Origin: Flavobacteriales bacterium
GTDB lineage: Bacteria > Bacteroidota > Bacteroidia > Flavobacteriales_D > Sanyastnellaceae
Direction: 5' to 3'
Assembly: GCA_947448135.1 (NCBI GenBank)
Contig: CANFLZ010000004.1
Span: 17,058 to 81,057, forward strand
DNA length: 64,000 nucleotides
In this document: one piece after another, positions 52,013 to 60,560 of the stretch
How the letters are laid out: every line of letters starts with the position of its first letter
Position numbering within the stretch: the first letter of the stretch is position 1
The notes under the pieces: model-generated
Told to the model about the DNA's origin: nothing
The model's database searches: none
What the model saw: the letters and a program-made list of their open reading frames with translations, nothing else
Made by a program: the position numbers and the translations under genes

Positions 52013-54568
52013 ATGCCGGCGCATATTGAAGAGTATTGGCCTTTTAAACAACTTAAACAACTTTTGAAAACAGATCAAAAGTTGTTTTTTGTTTATGGCT
52101 TTTTTTTCGGTTTGTTTTTTCCAATTTTGGGAACATTCTGGCAGTGCTTGTTCTCTAATAAACATGTAGATTGGGAAGGGCTTGTTGGTGTTCAAATGAA
52201 TTGCCCAACACTTTGGATAGTTAATTTAGCTCCAATTGTTTTGGCCATTGTGGCCTCATTTGCGGGTAAAGCATTGGACTTGGCCAAGAGAAAGAGTTCT
52301 GAATCGCAATTGAGGTATTTGGAAATGGTGAAATTACGTGAAGTCGCAGATTCTGCCAATGCTTCAAAATCTGAGTTCTTGGCCAACATGTCTCATGAAA
52401 TTAGAACGCCCATGAATGCGATCATGGGGATGAGTTATTTGCTCAAAAGAACTGACCTCAATGAGAAGCAGCGTGATTACAATGGCAAAATAGAATCGTC
52501 GGCGAAAAACCTTTTGCGAATCATTGATGACATCCTCGATTTTTCGAAGATTGAGGCAGGGAAATTGACGTTGGAGCATACCAATTTATTTCTCCAAGAA
52601 TTGATCACCGAAGTTGCGGATACTGTCAATGTCAAACTACAGAAGAAAAATGAGGTTGAGCTTGTCACTCAAATCGATCCTGCTATTCCTCCTGTGATTC
52701 TAGGTGATAGTGTAAGGCTCAGACAAGTATTATTGAATCTAACAGATAATGCGGCCAAGTTTACCCAGAAAGGAGAGGTGAGACTTTCAGCGAAACTCCT
52801 GAAAAAATTGCCTTATGGTGTGATCATCAATTTCAGAATAGAGGACACAGGAATTGGCATTTCAAAAGCGCAATTGAAAAAACTTTTTTCTCCTTTTCAA
52901 CAAGCGGATTTATCAACGACTAGGAAGTTTGGTGGTACAGGATTAGGATTGGTGATTTGCCGAAGAATCGTCGAAATGATGGATGGCGAATTGGAAGTTG
53001 ATAGTGTGGAAGGAAAGGGTTCTGTTTTTCATTTTAACGCATTCTTTAATCTTTCGAATAAAAAGGCTCCTGATGAAGTTGTCGAGTTGGAATTGACTAA
53101 TCGAAAGGCTTTGTTGGTGGATGATAGCGAAAGTGCGAGAATGGTATTACATGAGATGCTTTCTTCCCTTGGATTCAATGTACTAGTAGCCAAGGATGCA
53201 TATGAAGCCATCGATATTTTTGAGGTAGAACAACATTCGAATGAGCCACTTTCTTTGATGGTGGTTGATTGGCAAATGCCAGGTATGGATGGTCTGCAGT
53301 TGGTGAAGGAAATAAAAGCCAAGGAGGGTGTCGAAGTGCCTTCGATATTAATGGTTACCGCTTACGGACTGGATTCTGTGCGTGAGGCCGCTAAAAGTAA
53401 TTTGGTTGATGGAGTGCTTTTGAAGCCGATTAATGTCTCGAGCTTGAATGATTCTTTGCAAAATATTCTTCATGTTAAGAGCGCTTCACAATTAAAGAAA
53501 AAAATGCCGGATAACGAAGATTTCAATTTGTTGAAGTTTAAGACAAGTTTAGCTGGAAGTAAAATTTTGTTAGTCGAGGATAATGATATCAATTTGGAGC
53601 TGGCCATTGAGTTACTAAAGGATGTTGATGTCGATGTTGTGTTGGCTAGAAATGGCTTGGAAGCCTTGGAATGCATCCAACAACATCAATTTGATGCAGT
53701 GTTGATGGATATTCAAATGCCGGAAATGGATGGACTAACAGCTTCACGAAAAATCCGTGAAGGCAAGTTCAATAGTGGTGTCCCTATCTTGGCGATGACG
53801 GCTCATGCCATGAAAGGGGAAAAAGAGAAAAGTATTGCTGCAGGCATGAACGATCACATCACAAAGCCGATTGATCCAAGTGTACTGTATCGAGCCTTGG
53901 TTCATCATATCAAAGGGTTGGATGTCAAAGGAGAGATTAAAACAGAAGCTCCTCAAGTTTTAATTGAAATTGAAGGTCTGGATACAATTCAAGGTATTCA
54001 GCGCGTTGGAGGAAAGGCAGATGCCTACGAAAAATTGCTGCTCACTTTTGCGAGGAATTATGCCAATGCGGATCAGTACATTCAAGATTTGATGATAGGT
54101 GGCGATTTGAAGGAGTTGTCCAACCTTACCCATACCATTGCAGGAGTTTGTGGCAATATTGGAGCAAAGCAGATTTATGAAGTGGCTTATCCTTTATCAC
54201 ATGTATTAAAAGCTCTGAGTAACGAAGGCAATCGATCTCTCTCTGTCCCCCATCAAAAGCAACTAGACCATATTGGTCAAGAGTTGGTGAAACTGTCCTC
54301 ATTGATTGTCTTAAAATTGGGAGATAGCAAAAAGCAATCGGACCAACCTATTCAAAAATGGGATAAAAATCAGTGGGATGCATTTTTAGATGAATTAATC
54401 GAAATGAGCAGGCAGCAAGATGGAGAGGCTGTCGACTTTGCTTCACGTTGGTTGAATGAGTTGGAATTGCCCACCACTGAAAAAGAAATGCTATCAAGTG
54501 CCGTGGCTAAGTTGCAGGAATTTGAATTTGATCAAGCCATTGAAATTTTAATGAAAAGTAAAAAATGA
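52013..54568 (+). CDS. Hybrid sensor histidine kinase with two receiver domains and HPt
   Basis: 851 residues. Two membrane segments (about 25-45 and 65-83) with almost no periplasmic part. HisKA is about 115-180 with His 128 in NMSHEIRTP, HATPase about 225-345 (NLTDNAAKFT, DTGIGIS, GGTGLGLVICRRIVEMM). Receiver 1 is about 363-480 (LLVDDSESARM, VVDWQMPGMDG, KPI), receiver 2 about 516-635 (LLVEDNDINLEL, VLMDIQMPEMDG, TKPIDP), HPt about 660-750 with His about 707 in LTHTIAG. The tail is unassigned. Phosphate should pass to the adjacent receiver-cyclase, which overlaps it by four bases. Confidence 0.92.
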   Translation: MPAHIEEYWPFKQLKQLLKTDQKLFFVYGFFFGLFFPILGTFWQCLFSNKHVDWEGLVGVQMNCPTLWIVNLAPIVLAIVASFAGKALDLAKRKSSESQLRYLEMVKLREVADSANASKSEFLANMSHEIRTPMNAIMGMSYLLKRTDLNEKQRDYNGKIESSAKNLLRIIDDILDFSKIEAGKLTLEHTNLFLQELITEVADTVNVKLQKKNEVELVTQIDPAIPPVILGDSVRLRQVLLNLTDNAAKFTQKGEVRLSAKLLKKLPYGVIINFRIEDTGIGISKAQLKKLFSPFQQADLSTTRKFGGTGLGLVICRRIVEMMDGELEVDSVEGKGSVFHFNAFFNLSNKKAPDEVVELELTNRKALLVDDSESARMVLHEMLSSLGFNVLVAKDAYEAIDIFEVEQHSNEPLSLMVVDWQMPGMDGLQLVKEIKAKEGVEVPSILMVTAYGLDSVREAAKSNLVDGVLLKPINVSSLNDSLQNILHVKSASQLKKKMPDNEDFNLLKFKTSLAGSKILLVEDNDINLELAIELLKDVDVDVVLARNGLEALECIQQHQFDAVLMDIQMPEMDGLTASRKIREGKFNSGVPILAMTAHAMKGEKEKSIAAGMNDHITKPIDPSVLYRALVHHIKGLDVKGEIKTEAPQVLIEIEGLDTIQGIQRVGGKADAYEKLLLTFARNYANADQYIQDLMIGGDLKELSNLTHTIAGVCGNIGAKQIYEVAYPLSHVLKALSNEGNRSLSVPHQKQLDHIGQELVKLSSLIVLKLGDSKKQSDQPIQKWDKNQWDAFLDELIEMSRQQDGEAVDFASRWLNELELPTTEKEMLSSAVAKLQEFEFDQAIEILMKSKK

Positions 54569-55575
54569 ATATCGATATTCCAACACTTTTAATCGTTGAT
54601 GACTCAGTTGAGAATCTTCAAATATTAACGGCGCTATTAAAAGATAACTATAAGATTAAAGTAGCCAAGAGTGGCGAAAAGGCAATCGACATAGCCAGAT
54701 CAGAAGGAAGTCCTGATCTGATCCTGTTGGATATTATGATGCCAGGAATGACAGGCTTTGAAGTATGTGAAGTGCTCAAATCAGAGCCACAAACACAGGC
54801 GATTCCCATCATATTTTTAACAGCCTTGAATGAAGTTGCCGACGAAACCAAGGGATTTCAATTAGGAGGAGCAGATTTTATTATCAAACCTTTTAATCCG
54901 GAAATTGTAAAGGCTCGCATCAAAACCCATATCGATCTTCAAAAAGAACGGAAAAAGTCTGAATCACTTTTGAGTATTCTATTACCACAAAAAGTAATCA
55001 ATGCTTTGATTACTGATGGCGAATACAAGCCAGAAACTAGAAAGGCGGTTTCCATATTGTTCTGTGATTTCGTTGGTTTTACAGGAATTACAGCATCGAT
55101 GGCTCCAGAAATGCTATTCAACGAATTGACAGAGATTTTTACAGCGTTTGATGAGATTTGCACCCAAAAAGGTGGAGCAAGAATCAAAACTATTGGTGAC
55201 GCATATATGGCCGCGACGGGAATTTTAGAGGATGACGATCTGCATGCGCAACGATTGGTTGATATTGGATTGAGTTTTATTGAATATTTGAAAGAACGCA
55301 ATCTCAAAAGTCAACAGCAGTGGCACTGTAGAATAGGGATTCATTCGGGAAGTGTAATTGCCGGAATCATTGGGAAATCAAGATTTGTTTATGATGTCTT
55401 AGGTGATGATGTGAATATCGCTGCACGCGTTGAAAGCGCCGGAACAAGCATGCGTGTCACAATTACAGATTTTACAGCCAAACAGATCCTACCTCATTTT
55501 AAATTTGAGTCTATGGGAGAAGTTTTCTTGAAAGGGAAAGGAGAAATGCTCCTTCATCTGGTGGATCGCCGATAA
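54565..55575 (+). CDS. Response regulator with class III adenylate cyclase output
   Basis: 336 residues. Receiver about 1-125 with Asp 56 in LLDIMMPGMTG and acidic residues in IVDDSVEN; then a linker helix and a class III cyclase domain about 155-335. Both metal Asp residues are present (LFCDFVGFTG and KTIGDAYMA), as are the Asn/Arg pair in VNIAARVES. Lys in IKTIGD and Asp in VYDVLGDD match ATP-specific cyclases rather than guanylate cyclases, so cAMP is the predicted product. The ATG overlaps the kinase stop, and it is convergent with the HD hydrolase (5 bases apart). Confidence 0.9.
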   Translation: MNIDIPTLLIVDDSVENLQILTALLKDNYKIKVAKSGEKAIDIARSEGSPDLILLDIMMPGMTGFEVCEVLKSEPQTQAIPIIFLTALNEVADETKGFQLGGADFIIKPFNPEIVKARIKTHIDLQKERKKSESLLSILLPQKVINALITDGEYKPETRKAVSILFCDFVGFTGITASMAPEMLFNELTEIFTAFDEICTQKGGARIKTIGDAYMAATGILEDDDLHAQRLVDIGLSFIEYLKERNLKSQQQWHCRIGIHSGSVIAGIIGKSRFVYDVLGDDVNIAARVESAGTSMRVTITDFTAKQILPHFKFESMGEVFLKGKGEMLLHLVDRR

Positions 55576-55580
55576 TTAAT

Positions 55581-56174
55581 CTAAGCCGATTGGTTCATCA
55601 AAGTGCAGAGATTCTGCTGCTTCGTAGGTTCTCTGTGAGATTGAGAGAAGTTGGTGTGAAAATGATGGTGTTGTAAAAATTGTATTTGAAGCAAATCCCA
55701 GTCTTGCGTATTGGAAATTTCGTGGCACAATTTCATTTCAGTAAAAAGATCAGCTCCAATATCAAAAAAGTCATCCCTTCCGAGATAGTCCAAGTCAGAA
55801 TCGCAAATAACTTTTTCAATCAAAGAATTCGGTTTCTGCGGCATTTGAGTGGCTAAAATGCAGTTGCAAATTTGCTCAATATATTGCGAGTTAACAACAC
55901 CCTCAGCATGTTGCAGAAAATACACGACACCAGCTTTTTCATGATTTTTACGTTGATGCAAGAATCCTGTATCATGGAATAAAGCAGCAATTTTTAAAAT
56001 AATCAAATCCAATTCAGCTAAGCCTTCTTCTTTTCCAATGATTTGAGTGCAATCGATGACATCTTGGGTATGACGTAAATTGTGATACAAATAATTGGGA
56101 TTTAGCTCTGTTTTCAGAGCCTCAACAACTTTTGAATATTGATCGTTAAAATATTTTTCTAGTTCACTAACCAT
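55581..56174 (-). CDS. HD domain metal-dependent phosphohydrolase
   Basis: 197 residues from ATG 56174. HD motif in AALFHDTGF, preceded by YHNLRHTQDVIDC and followed by DSDLDYLGRDDF, so the first His, the HD pair and a later Asp are all there. HD hydrolases cleave nucleotides, sometimes cyclic ones. The position facing the cyclase suggests a cAMP- or nucleotide-hydrolysing role, which is inference. TAACTTTG on the minus strand ends six bases before the start. Confidence 0.78.
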   Translation of the reverse strand: MVSELEKYFNDQYSKVVEALKTELNPNYLYHNLRHTQDVIDCTQIIGKEEGLAELDLIILKIAALFHDTGFLHQRKNHEKAGVVYFLQHAEGVVNSQYIEQICNCILATQMPQKPNSLIEKVICDSDLDYLGRDDFFDIGADLFTEMKLCHEISNTQDWDLLQIQFLQHHHFHTNFSQSHREPTKQQNLCTLMNQSA

Positions 56175-56180
56175 GAAGTA

Positions 56181-56188
56181 CAAAGTTA
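56181..56188 (-). promoter_or_regulatory. TAnnTTTG box abutting the HD hydrolase start
   Basis: Minus-strand TAACTTTG, a perfect -7 consensus, six bases before ATG 56174. It lies only 22 bases from the TTTG box of the divergent stress protein gene. Confidence 0.5.
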
Positions 56189-56209
56189 CACCTTTTGTTT
56201 TTTAATCCA

Positions 56210-56237
56210 TTTGTTCGTGCTAAATTTATTAATTTTG
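56210..56237 (+). promoter_or_regulatory. Promoter for the universal stress protein pair
   Basis: TTTG at 56210-56213, 16-base spacer and TAATTTTG at 56230-56237, five bases before ATG 56243. The spacer is shorter than usual. Confidence 0.5.
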
Positions 56238-56242
56238 AGGAA

Positions 56243-57076
56243 ATGAAATCTATTTCTGTTCGTCGAATTCTTGTTCCTTACGATTTGAAGGAAGAGAGCA
56301 AGGTTGCCTTGCATCAGGCTGTTTTTTTTGGAGCAATTTCTAAAGCGCACATCGTGTTATTGCATGTAATTTCTTCTACGGAATCGGAGTTGCAATTGGA
56401 AGATCAAATGCATGCCCATGTCCAAGAAATGCAAATTGATTATCCAGGAGAGGTTTCTTTTCTTATTGAAAAAGGGGATTTGGTTGACACGATCAGTCAA
56501 GTTGCCAAGCAGGAGTCATGTGATATGATTATCATGCCAACTCACGGACTGCGCGGTTGGCAGCATGTATCTGGAAGTTTAGCATTGCGAATCATATCTG
56601 AGACGAGCGTACCTTGTATTGTTGTACAACAAAGAGAAATGAGATCAGAAGGATTTAAAAAAATTGTTGTGCCTATTCATTGGAGAAGTCAGATTTTGGA
56701 AGAACTTCCAGTGATTGTTCAAATGGCGCTGCAATTCAATGGTGAGGTTCATTTGGTTTCACCTCCCATTGATGATGAACATGAAGATGAGCATTTATTG
56801 GATCAAGTGAAGAGTGAATTTGACAAGAACAAAATAGTATTTACCTACCATCAAGAAATTGATCGAGTGCATTTTGCCAAGAAGGTGGCGCGATACGCTG
56901 CGGCAATAGATGCAGATTTAATTTGCTCGATCAATTTCTCATACGAGTATTTGTATACGCTGATGCCTCGATCAGAAGAGGAGGATTTAATTTACAATGA
57001 TGCTCAAATTCCTGTTTTACTTTTGACACCTGAAATTCAAGACAATCAAGTTTACGTAGTACCATTTTGGCATTAA
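56243..57076 (+). CDS. Universal stress protein, two-domain
   Basis: 277 residues from ATG 56243. The first UspA domain (about residues 1-145) has the ATP-type loop MPTHGLRGWQHVSGSLALRII, while the second domain (about 148-277) is divergent and lacks a clear GxxG-x9-GS loop. UspA proteins bind ATP or other small molecules and help cells persist under stress. The TAA overlaps the ATG of a second, similar gene, so the two are co-translated. The earlier frame to 56195 lies upstream of the promoter and is not used. Confidence 0.87.
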   Translation: MKSISVRRILVPYDLKEESKVALHQAVFFGAISKAHIVLLHVISSTESELQLEDQMHAHVQEMQIDYPGEVSFLIEKGDLVDTISQVAKQESCDMIIMPTHGLRGWQHVSGSLALRIISETSVPCIVVQQREMRSEGFKKIVVPIHWRSQILEELPVIVQMALQFNGEVHLVSPPIDDEHEDEHLLDQVKSEFDKNKIVFTYHQEIDRVHFAKKVARYAAAIDADLICSINFSYEYLYTLMPRSEEEDLIYNDAQIPVLLLTPEIQDNQVYVVPFWH

Positions 57077-57918
57077 TGAATATGTATAAAATTATTGTAC
57101 CTACCGATTTTACGGCTGTCGCAGATGTGGCGGCTTCGTATGCAATTATGTTGAGTAAAACCTTGAAAGCTGAAGTTTGCTTGTTGCATATTTTAGGAAA
57201 AGGGATGGATGCGGAGCGAGCGCAGAAATCACTCGAAGATCAAGTTCACCATCATTATGTGAAAACAGCTGTAAAGCCAATTTCAAAGTTGATTACAGGT
57301 TCTATTTTTGATGAAATAGCCACCGTGGTGGAAGAAGAAAAAGGTGACTTGGTTGTCATGGGAACCCATGGATTAAAAGGGATGCAGCATATTGTGGGCA
57401 GTCATGCGCTTCGTGTAATTACTGATACCAAGGCTCCTTTTGTTATTGTTCAAGATGAAACAGTGGTAAAGTCCAATATTAAGAGAATTGTGCTGCCTTT
57501 GGATTTACACAAAGAGACCAAACAGAAGTTAAAATACATTGGTGACTTGGCTGAAAAGTTCAATGCAAAAGTTGATATCGTTATTCCCAATGAGTCGGAT
57601 GAATATTTGCAAAATCAAGTCAAAAGAAATTTGTCCTATGCAAAGGATTATTTTGATGAGCGAAACATCCAACATGTTGGTTCGGTAACTTCAAGGGATA
57701 GCAAACATTTTGTCGAAGATTTGACTGAATATGCGGTGAAGGTGAGTGCGGATTTGATTTGCATTTTAAATTTCGCTGATGAGAAATTGATACATGCTTT
57801 TGGTTCTGATGCCGAGCAAAAGGTAATCACCAATCCTGCAGGTATTCCAGTCATGGTGCTTAACCCAGTTACGGTGAATTTGCACAATACCCGAAGCTTA
57901 ATAGCTCAATGGGGATAA
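57076..57918 (+). CDS. Universal stress protein, two-domain (tandem paralogue)
   Basis: 280 residues. The first domain ends in GTHGLKGMQHIVGSHALRVITDTKAPFVIV, almost the same as in the preceding gene (THGLxGxQHxxGSxALR), so the pair arose by tandem duplication. The second domain is again divergent. ATG 57076 overlaps the stop of the first gene. A strong terminator starts on the stop codon. Confidence 0.87.
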   Translation: MNMYKIIVPTDFTAVADVAASYAIMLSKTLKAEVCLLHILGKGMDAERAQKSLEDQVHHHYVKTAVKPISKLITGSIFDEIATVVEEEKGDLVVMGTHGLKGMQHIVGSHALRVITDTKAPFVIVQDETVVKSNIKRIVLPLDLHKETKQKLKYIGDLAEKFNAKVDIVIPNESDEYLQNQVKRNLSYAKDYFDERNIQHVGSVTSRDSKHFVEDLTEYAVKVSADLICILNFADEKLIHAFGSDAEQKVITNPAGIPVMVLNPVTVNLHNTRSLIAQWG

Positions 57919-57938
57919 AGCCCATGGGCTTTTTTTTA
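57917..57938 (+). terminator. Intrinsic terminator after the stress protein pair
   Basis: Palindrome AAAGCCCATGGGCTTT (57917-57932) and a T-run of at least eight bases. It includes the last two bases of the stop codon. Practically the stem is AAAGCC/GGCTTT with a four-base CATG loop. Confidence 0.85.
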
Positions 57939-57961
57939 TTTTGGTATTTTGCATAACCAAG

Positions 57962-57975
57962 TACTGTACATAGTA
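57962..57975. promoter_or_regulatory. Imperfect dyad upstream of padR, possible operator
   Basis: TACTGTACATAGTA: TACT/AGTA arms around GTACAT. It lies between the candidate upstream box and the TATCTTTG at 57978, where a PadR dimer could block transcription. The match to a PadR site is weak, so this is a hypothesis. Confidence 0.35.
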
Positions 57976-57977
57976 TA

Positions 57978-57985
57978 TATCTTTG
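57978..57985 (+). promoter_or_regulatory. TAnnTTTG box for padR-pspC operon
   Basis: TATCTTTG, perfect -7 consensus, 18 bases before ATG 58004. The nearest TTTG (57948-57951) is 26 bases upstream, which is long. Confidence 0.5.
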
Positions 57986-58003
57986 TATCGAATAATAGAT
58001 GCA

Positions 58004-58330
58004 ATGGATATAGAAAATGTACAAGCGCAAATGCGCAAAGGTGTTTTGGAGTATTGCATTTTGTCTATTTTGAAAAAAGGTGAGGCCTATCCTTCCGATG
58101 TTATTGCTTCTCTAAAAAAATCAAAATTGATTGTAGTGGAGGGAACTCTGTATCCACTACTGACTCGTTTGAAAAATGACGGATGGTTAGAATACCGCTG
58201 GGAAGAAAGTGCACAAGGTCCTCCTCGAAAATATTATAGTCTTACTCCTCAAGGAAAGTTGTTTTTAAAAGAAATGCAGAAGACATGGAATGATTTGTCG
58301 TTTGCCGTAGAAACCATTACAAAATCATGA
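58004..58330 (+). CDS. PadR family transcriptional regulator
   Basis: 108 residues with the PadR winged helix: MRKGVLEYCILSILKKGEAYPSDVIASLKK, VVEGTLYPLLTRLKNDGWLEYRWEESAQGPPRKYYSLTPQGK. It has the short C-terminal helix of the subfamily that pairs with PspC-type envelope stress genes. Overlaps the PspC gene by four bases (ATGA); it probably represses its own operon. Confidence 0.93.
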   Translation: MDIENVQAQMRKGVLEYCILSILKKGEAYPSDVIASLKKSKLIVVEGTLYPLLTRLKNDGWLEYRWEESAQGPPRKYYSLTPQGKLFLKEMQKTWNDLSFAVETITKS

Positions 58331-59862
58331 AAAGAACATTGAGTATACAATTGGGACATCGCATTTTTCAAATGGATGATTTGGCGTATGAGCGTCTTAA
58401 AATTTATTTGGAAAGCATCGATCAAGTATTGCGATCAGATAGCCACAAGGACGAAATAATCGCTGATATTGAAATGCGCGTTGGTGAGATTTTCGATGAG
58501 CGATTGGCCAATTCCGAGAGAGCAATTGACTTGAAGGATGTGTTGGAAATGATTGACATTATGGGTCGACCTGAGCAATATGCGATGGAAGAAAATCATG
58601 TGGAAAATGAAGATAATTCAACTCGAATCGTGGATCATGTACAACATGATTATCGAGAGATATATCGAGATACCCAAGACTCGATTGTTGGTGGTGTATG
58701 CTCGGGTTTGAGTCATTATATCCGCTGGGATCCATTGGTTTTGCGCATTGTTATGGTAGTCTTGATGTTCTTGTCTTTTGGTACCGCATTCATTGCCTAT
58801 TTAATTGCTTGGGCACTTATTCCACCGGCCAACACAACTGCTGAGCGTTTGCGCATGCGCGGTAGCGAGGTGAATTTGGAGAATATTCAAAAGATGGTGA
58901 AAGAAGAAAGCTTCAGAGCTGCCGAGAATGTGAAAAGATGGGGGAGGCAAATGCGTGATAACGAGAGAGAATCGGGTCGTCCTTTTATTTCAGGAGTAGG
59001 CAAATTAATGGTGATGGTATTGGGAGGGATTTGTTTGTTGTTTGGATTAGGAATTGCTGTTTTGTTGATGGGTTCTTTGGTCCTTACTGATTTCCAATGG
59101 TGGGATAGTGATTTGAGCTTGATGCAAGCCATGGATTTGTTGTTGCCGAATGGACATGCTATTTATCTGATTTGGGGTATAGTGCTGGTTATAGTTGGTC
59201 CCGCATTAAGTTTGATGTACACAGGAGTAAGATGGATTTTTGGAATTAGAGGTAGGATGCGTTGGTTGCATGGAATGACAACTGTTTTTTTTATTGCAGG
59301 CTTGGTGATGTTGGTTTATGGCGGATGGCTGATTTCAGAAGAGTTTGACATACCTGCCAGTTTTCAAGTAAGAGAGTTGCCAAAAGATGTGCATTCGGAC
59401 ACCCTATATGTTGACATCCTTGCGGATCCTTATTTTTTTGGAAGGCGGGGAAAGGAGCATGAGTTTTTGGAATTGTTCAAGCAAACCAATGATTCCAGAA
59501 TTTATGGCGCAGCCGTAGAGATTGAATTGGTTCAAACAGAACGCGCGGATTTTTATATCGAGAAAGAATTTTCTTCCAATGGGAGACGTCTGAGTGATGC
59601 GGGATGTTTGGCAAAACAAATTCGTTGGAATGAAAGTTTCGAAGGGAATCATTGGAAGATTGACCCCTTTATTTCGACGCCATTGGATGCCCCGTACCGA
59701 GGTCAGAAGATTAGAGTAAGTATTTTTGTCCCCATAGGAAAATATGTTTGTTTGGATAAAAATTGGGGATGGTTGAGTTGGCGAGAGGACTTTGTAGATT
59801 GCTGTGTAGCCAGTACAAACAATGGTTGGGAAAAAAATCACGCTTATCCTTTGAAAAAATGA
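58327..59862 (+). CDS. PspC domain membrane protein
   Basis: 511 residues. The N-terminal 95 residues form a soluble helical part (DEIIADIEMRVGEIFDERL); the PspC domain is about residues 112-172 (DSIVGGVCSGLSHYIRWDPLVLRIVMV and YLIAWALIPP). Three further membrane helices lie between about 220 and 340, then a beta-rich C-terminal domain resembling DUF4097/PspC-associated parts. PspC-type proteins sense envelope stress. The last helix codons overlap the start of the small membrane gene (ATGA). Confidence 0.88.
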   Translation: MKRTLSIQLGHRIFQMDDLAYERLKIYLESIDQVLRSDSHKDEIIADIEMRVGEIFDERLANSERAIDLKDVLEMIDIMGRPEQYAMEENHVENEDNSTRIVDHVQHDYREIYRDTQDSIVGGVCSGLSHYIRWDPLVLRIVMVVLMFLSFGTAFIAYLIAWALIPPANTTAERLRMRGSEVNLENIQKMVKEESFRAAENVKRWGRQMRDNERESGRPFISGVGKLMVMVLGGICLLFGLGIAVLLMGSLVLTDFQWWDSDLSLMQAMDLLLPNGHAIYLIWGIVLVIVGPALSLMYTGVRWIFGIRGRMRWLHGMTTVFFIAGLVMLVYGGWLISEEFDIPASFQVRELPKDVHSDTLYVDILADPYFFGRRGKEHEFLELFKQTNDSRIYGAAVEIELVQTERADFYIEKEFSSNGRRLSDAGCLAKQIRWNESFEGNHWKIDPFISTPLDAPYRGQKIRVSIFVPIGKYVCLDKNWGWLSWREDFVDCCVASTNNGWEKNHAYPLKK

Positions 59863-60200
59863 AATTTGAACATCGAAAAAAACCAGTCATCAGCAACCAG
59901 CAATATGCTTGGAGGCAATTGAAATATGCAGGATATACTGCAGTATTTGTAGTGTTTTCATTGATGCTGGGAACTCTGGGATATCATGTAACAGCTCATT
60001 TGGGTTGGTTGGACTCATTGTACAATAGTTCCATGATATTAACCGGGATGGGTCCTGTGAATATTTTGAATTCTGATGCAGCCAAATGGTTTGCTTCTTT
60101 TTATGCTTTGTATAGTGGAATTGCATTTTTAACCATGGCGGGAATATTATTTGCGCCAATGGTGCATCGGATTTTGCACATGATTAATGTCGAAGAATAG
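59859..60200 (+). CDS. Small two-helix membrane protein resembling a K+ channel pore module
   Basis: 113 residues from ATG 59859. TM1 (about 27-47, AVFVVFSLMLGTLGYHV), a re-entrant-looking segment (WLDSLYNSSMILTGMGPVNIL) and TM2 (about 75-98, FASFYALYSGIAFLTMAGILFAP). The layout matches 2TM ion channels, but where the selectivity filter TxGYGD is expected the sequence is TGMGPV. Transport of K+ is therefore doubtful. Co-translated with the PspC gene, and followed by a terminator. Confidence 0.65.
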   Translation: MKFEHRKKPVISNQQYAWRQLKYAGYTAVFVVFSLMLGTLGYHVTAHLGWLDSLYNSSMILTGMGPVNILNSDAAKWFASFYALYSGIAFLTMAGILFAPMVHRILHMINVEE

Positions 60201-60207
60201 TAGAAAC

Positions 60208-60234
60208 AAAAAAGCCCTCAAACGAGGGCTTTTT
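60208..60234. terminator. Bidirectional terminator
   Basis: AGCCCTC (60213-60219), loop AAAC, GAGGGCT (60224-60230), flanked by A-run and T-run. It ends the padR-pspC operon and could also stop minus-strand tRNA transcription. Confidence 0.85.
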
Positions 60235-60245
60235 AATTCTCTTAG

Positions 60246-60319
60246 TGATCCCGAAGGGATTCGAACCCCTGACCGTCTGCTTAGAAGGCAGATGCTCTAT
60301 CCAACTGAGCTACGAGATC
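60246..60319 (-). tRNA. tRNA-Arg (TCT)
   Basis: 74 bases. Acceptor stem GATCTCG/CGGGATC (one G-T pair), D-loop TAGCTCAGTTGGATAGAGC, anticodon loop CTTCTAA with TCT, T-loop GGGGTTCGAATCCC. CCA is not encoded. Confidence 0.95.
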
Positions 60320-60326
60320 AAAAAAG

Positions 60327-60352
60327 AAAGGGACAACTTTCGCTGTCCCTTT
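60327..60352. terminator. Hairpin between tRNA-Pro and tRNA-Arg
   Basis: AAAGGGACA (60327-60335) and TGTCCCTTT (60344-60352), nine-base stem, eight-base loop. On the minus strand it is followed by CTTTTTT. It may terminate or process the tRNA-Pro transcript. Confidence 0.65.
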
Positions 60353-60354
60353 TG

Positions 60355-60428
60355 TCGGGGTGGCAGGATTCGAACCTACGACCTCCTGCTCCCAAAGCAG
60401 GCGCGATACCGGGCTACGCTACACCCCG
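60355..60428 (-). tRNA. tRNA-Pro (TGG)
   Basis: 74 bases. Acceptor CGGGGTG/CACCCCG, anticodon stem CCTGC/GCAGG with loop TTTGGGA (anticodon TGG), T-loop TAGGTTCGAATCCTG. CCA is not encoded. Upstream (toward the plus end) of tRNA-Arg on the same strand. Confidence 0.95.
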
Positions 60429-60500
60429 AACGGGTGGCAAAAGTAAACAAAGAATATGAGAATGCAACAAAAAAATGAAAATCTTTTTCGTTGGATGAAA

Positions 60501-60532
60501 TTTGTATTGAAAAAGCTTTTGTGTTATTTTTG
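60501..60532 (+). promoter_or_regulatory. Promoter for tRNA-Ser
   Basis: TTTG 60501-60504, 20-base spacer, TATTTTTG 60525-60532, a full -33/-7 match; the tRNA begins 28 bases downstream. Confidence 0.65.
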
Positions 60533-60560
60533 CCGACCTTCTCGAAGGAGAATGTGGAAA

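Noticed and set aside
60187..60459. Plus-strand ORFs of 77-90 residues
   Set aside because: They run through tRNA-Arg, tRNA-Pro and terminators and give the familiar false translation of antisense tRNA.
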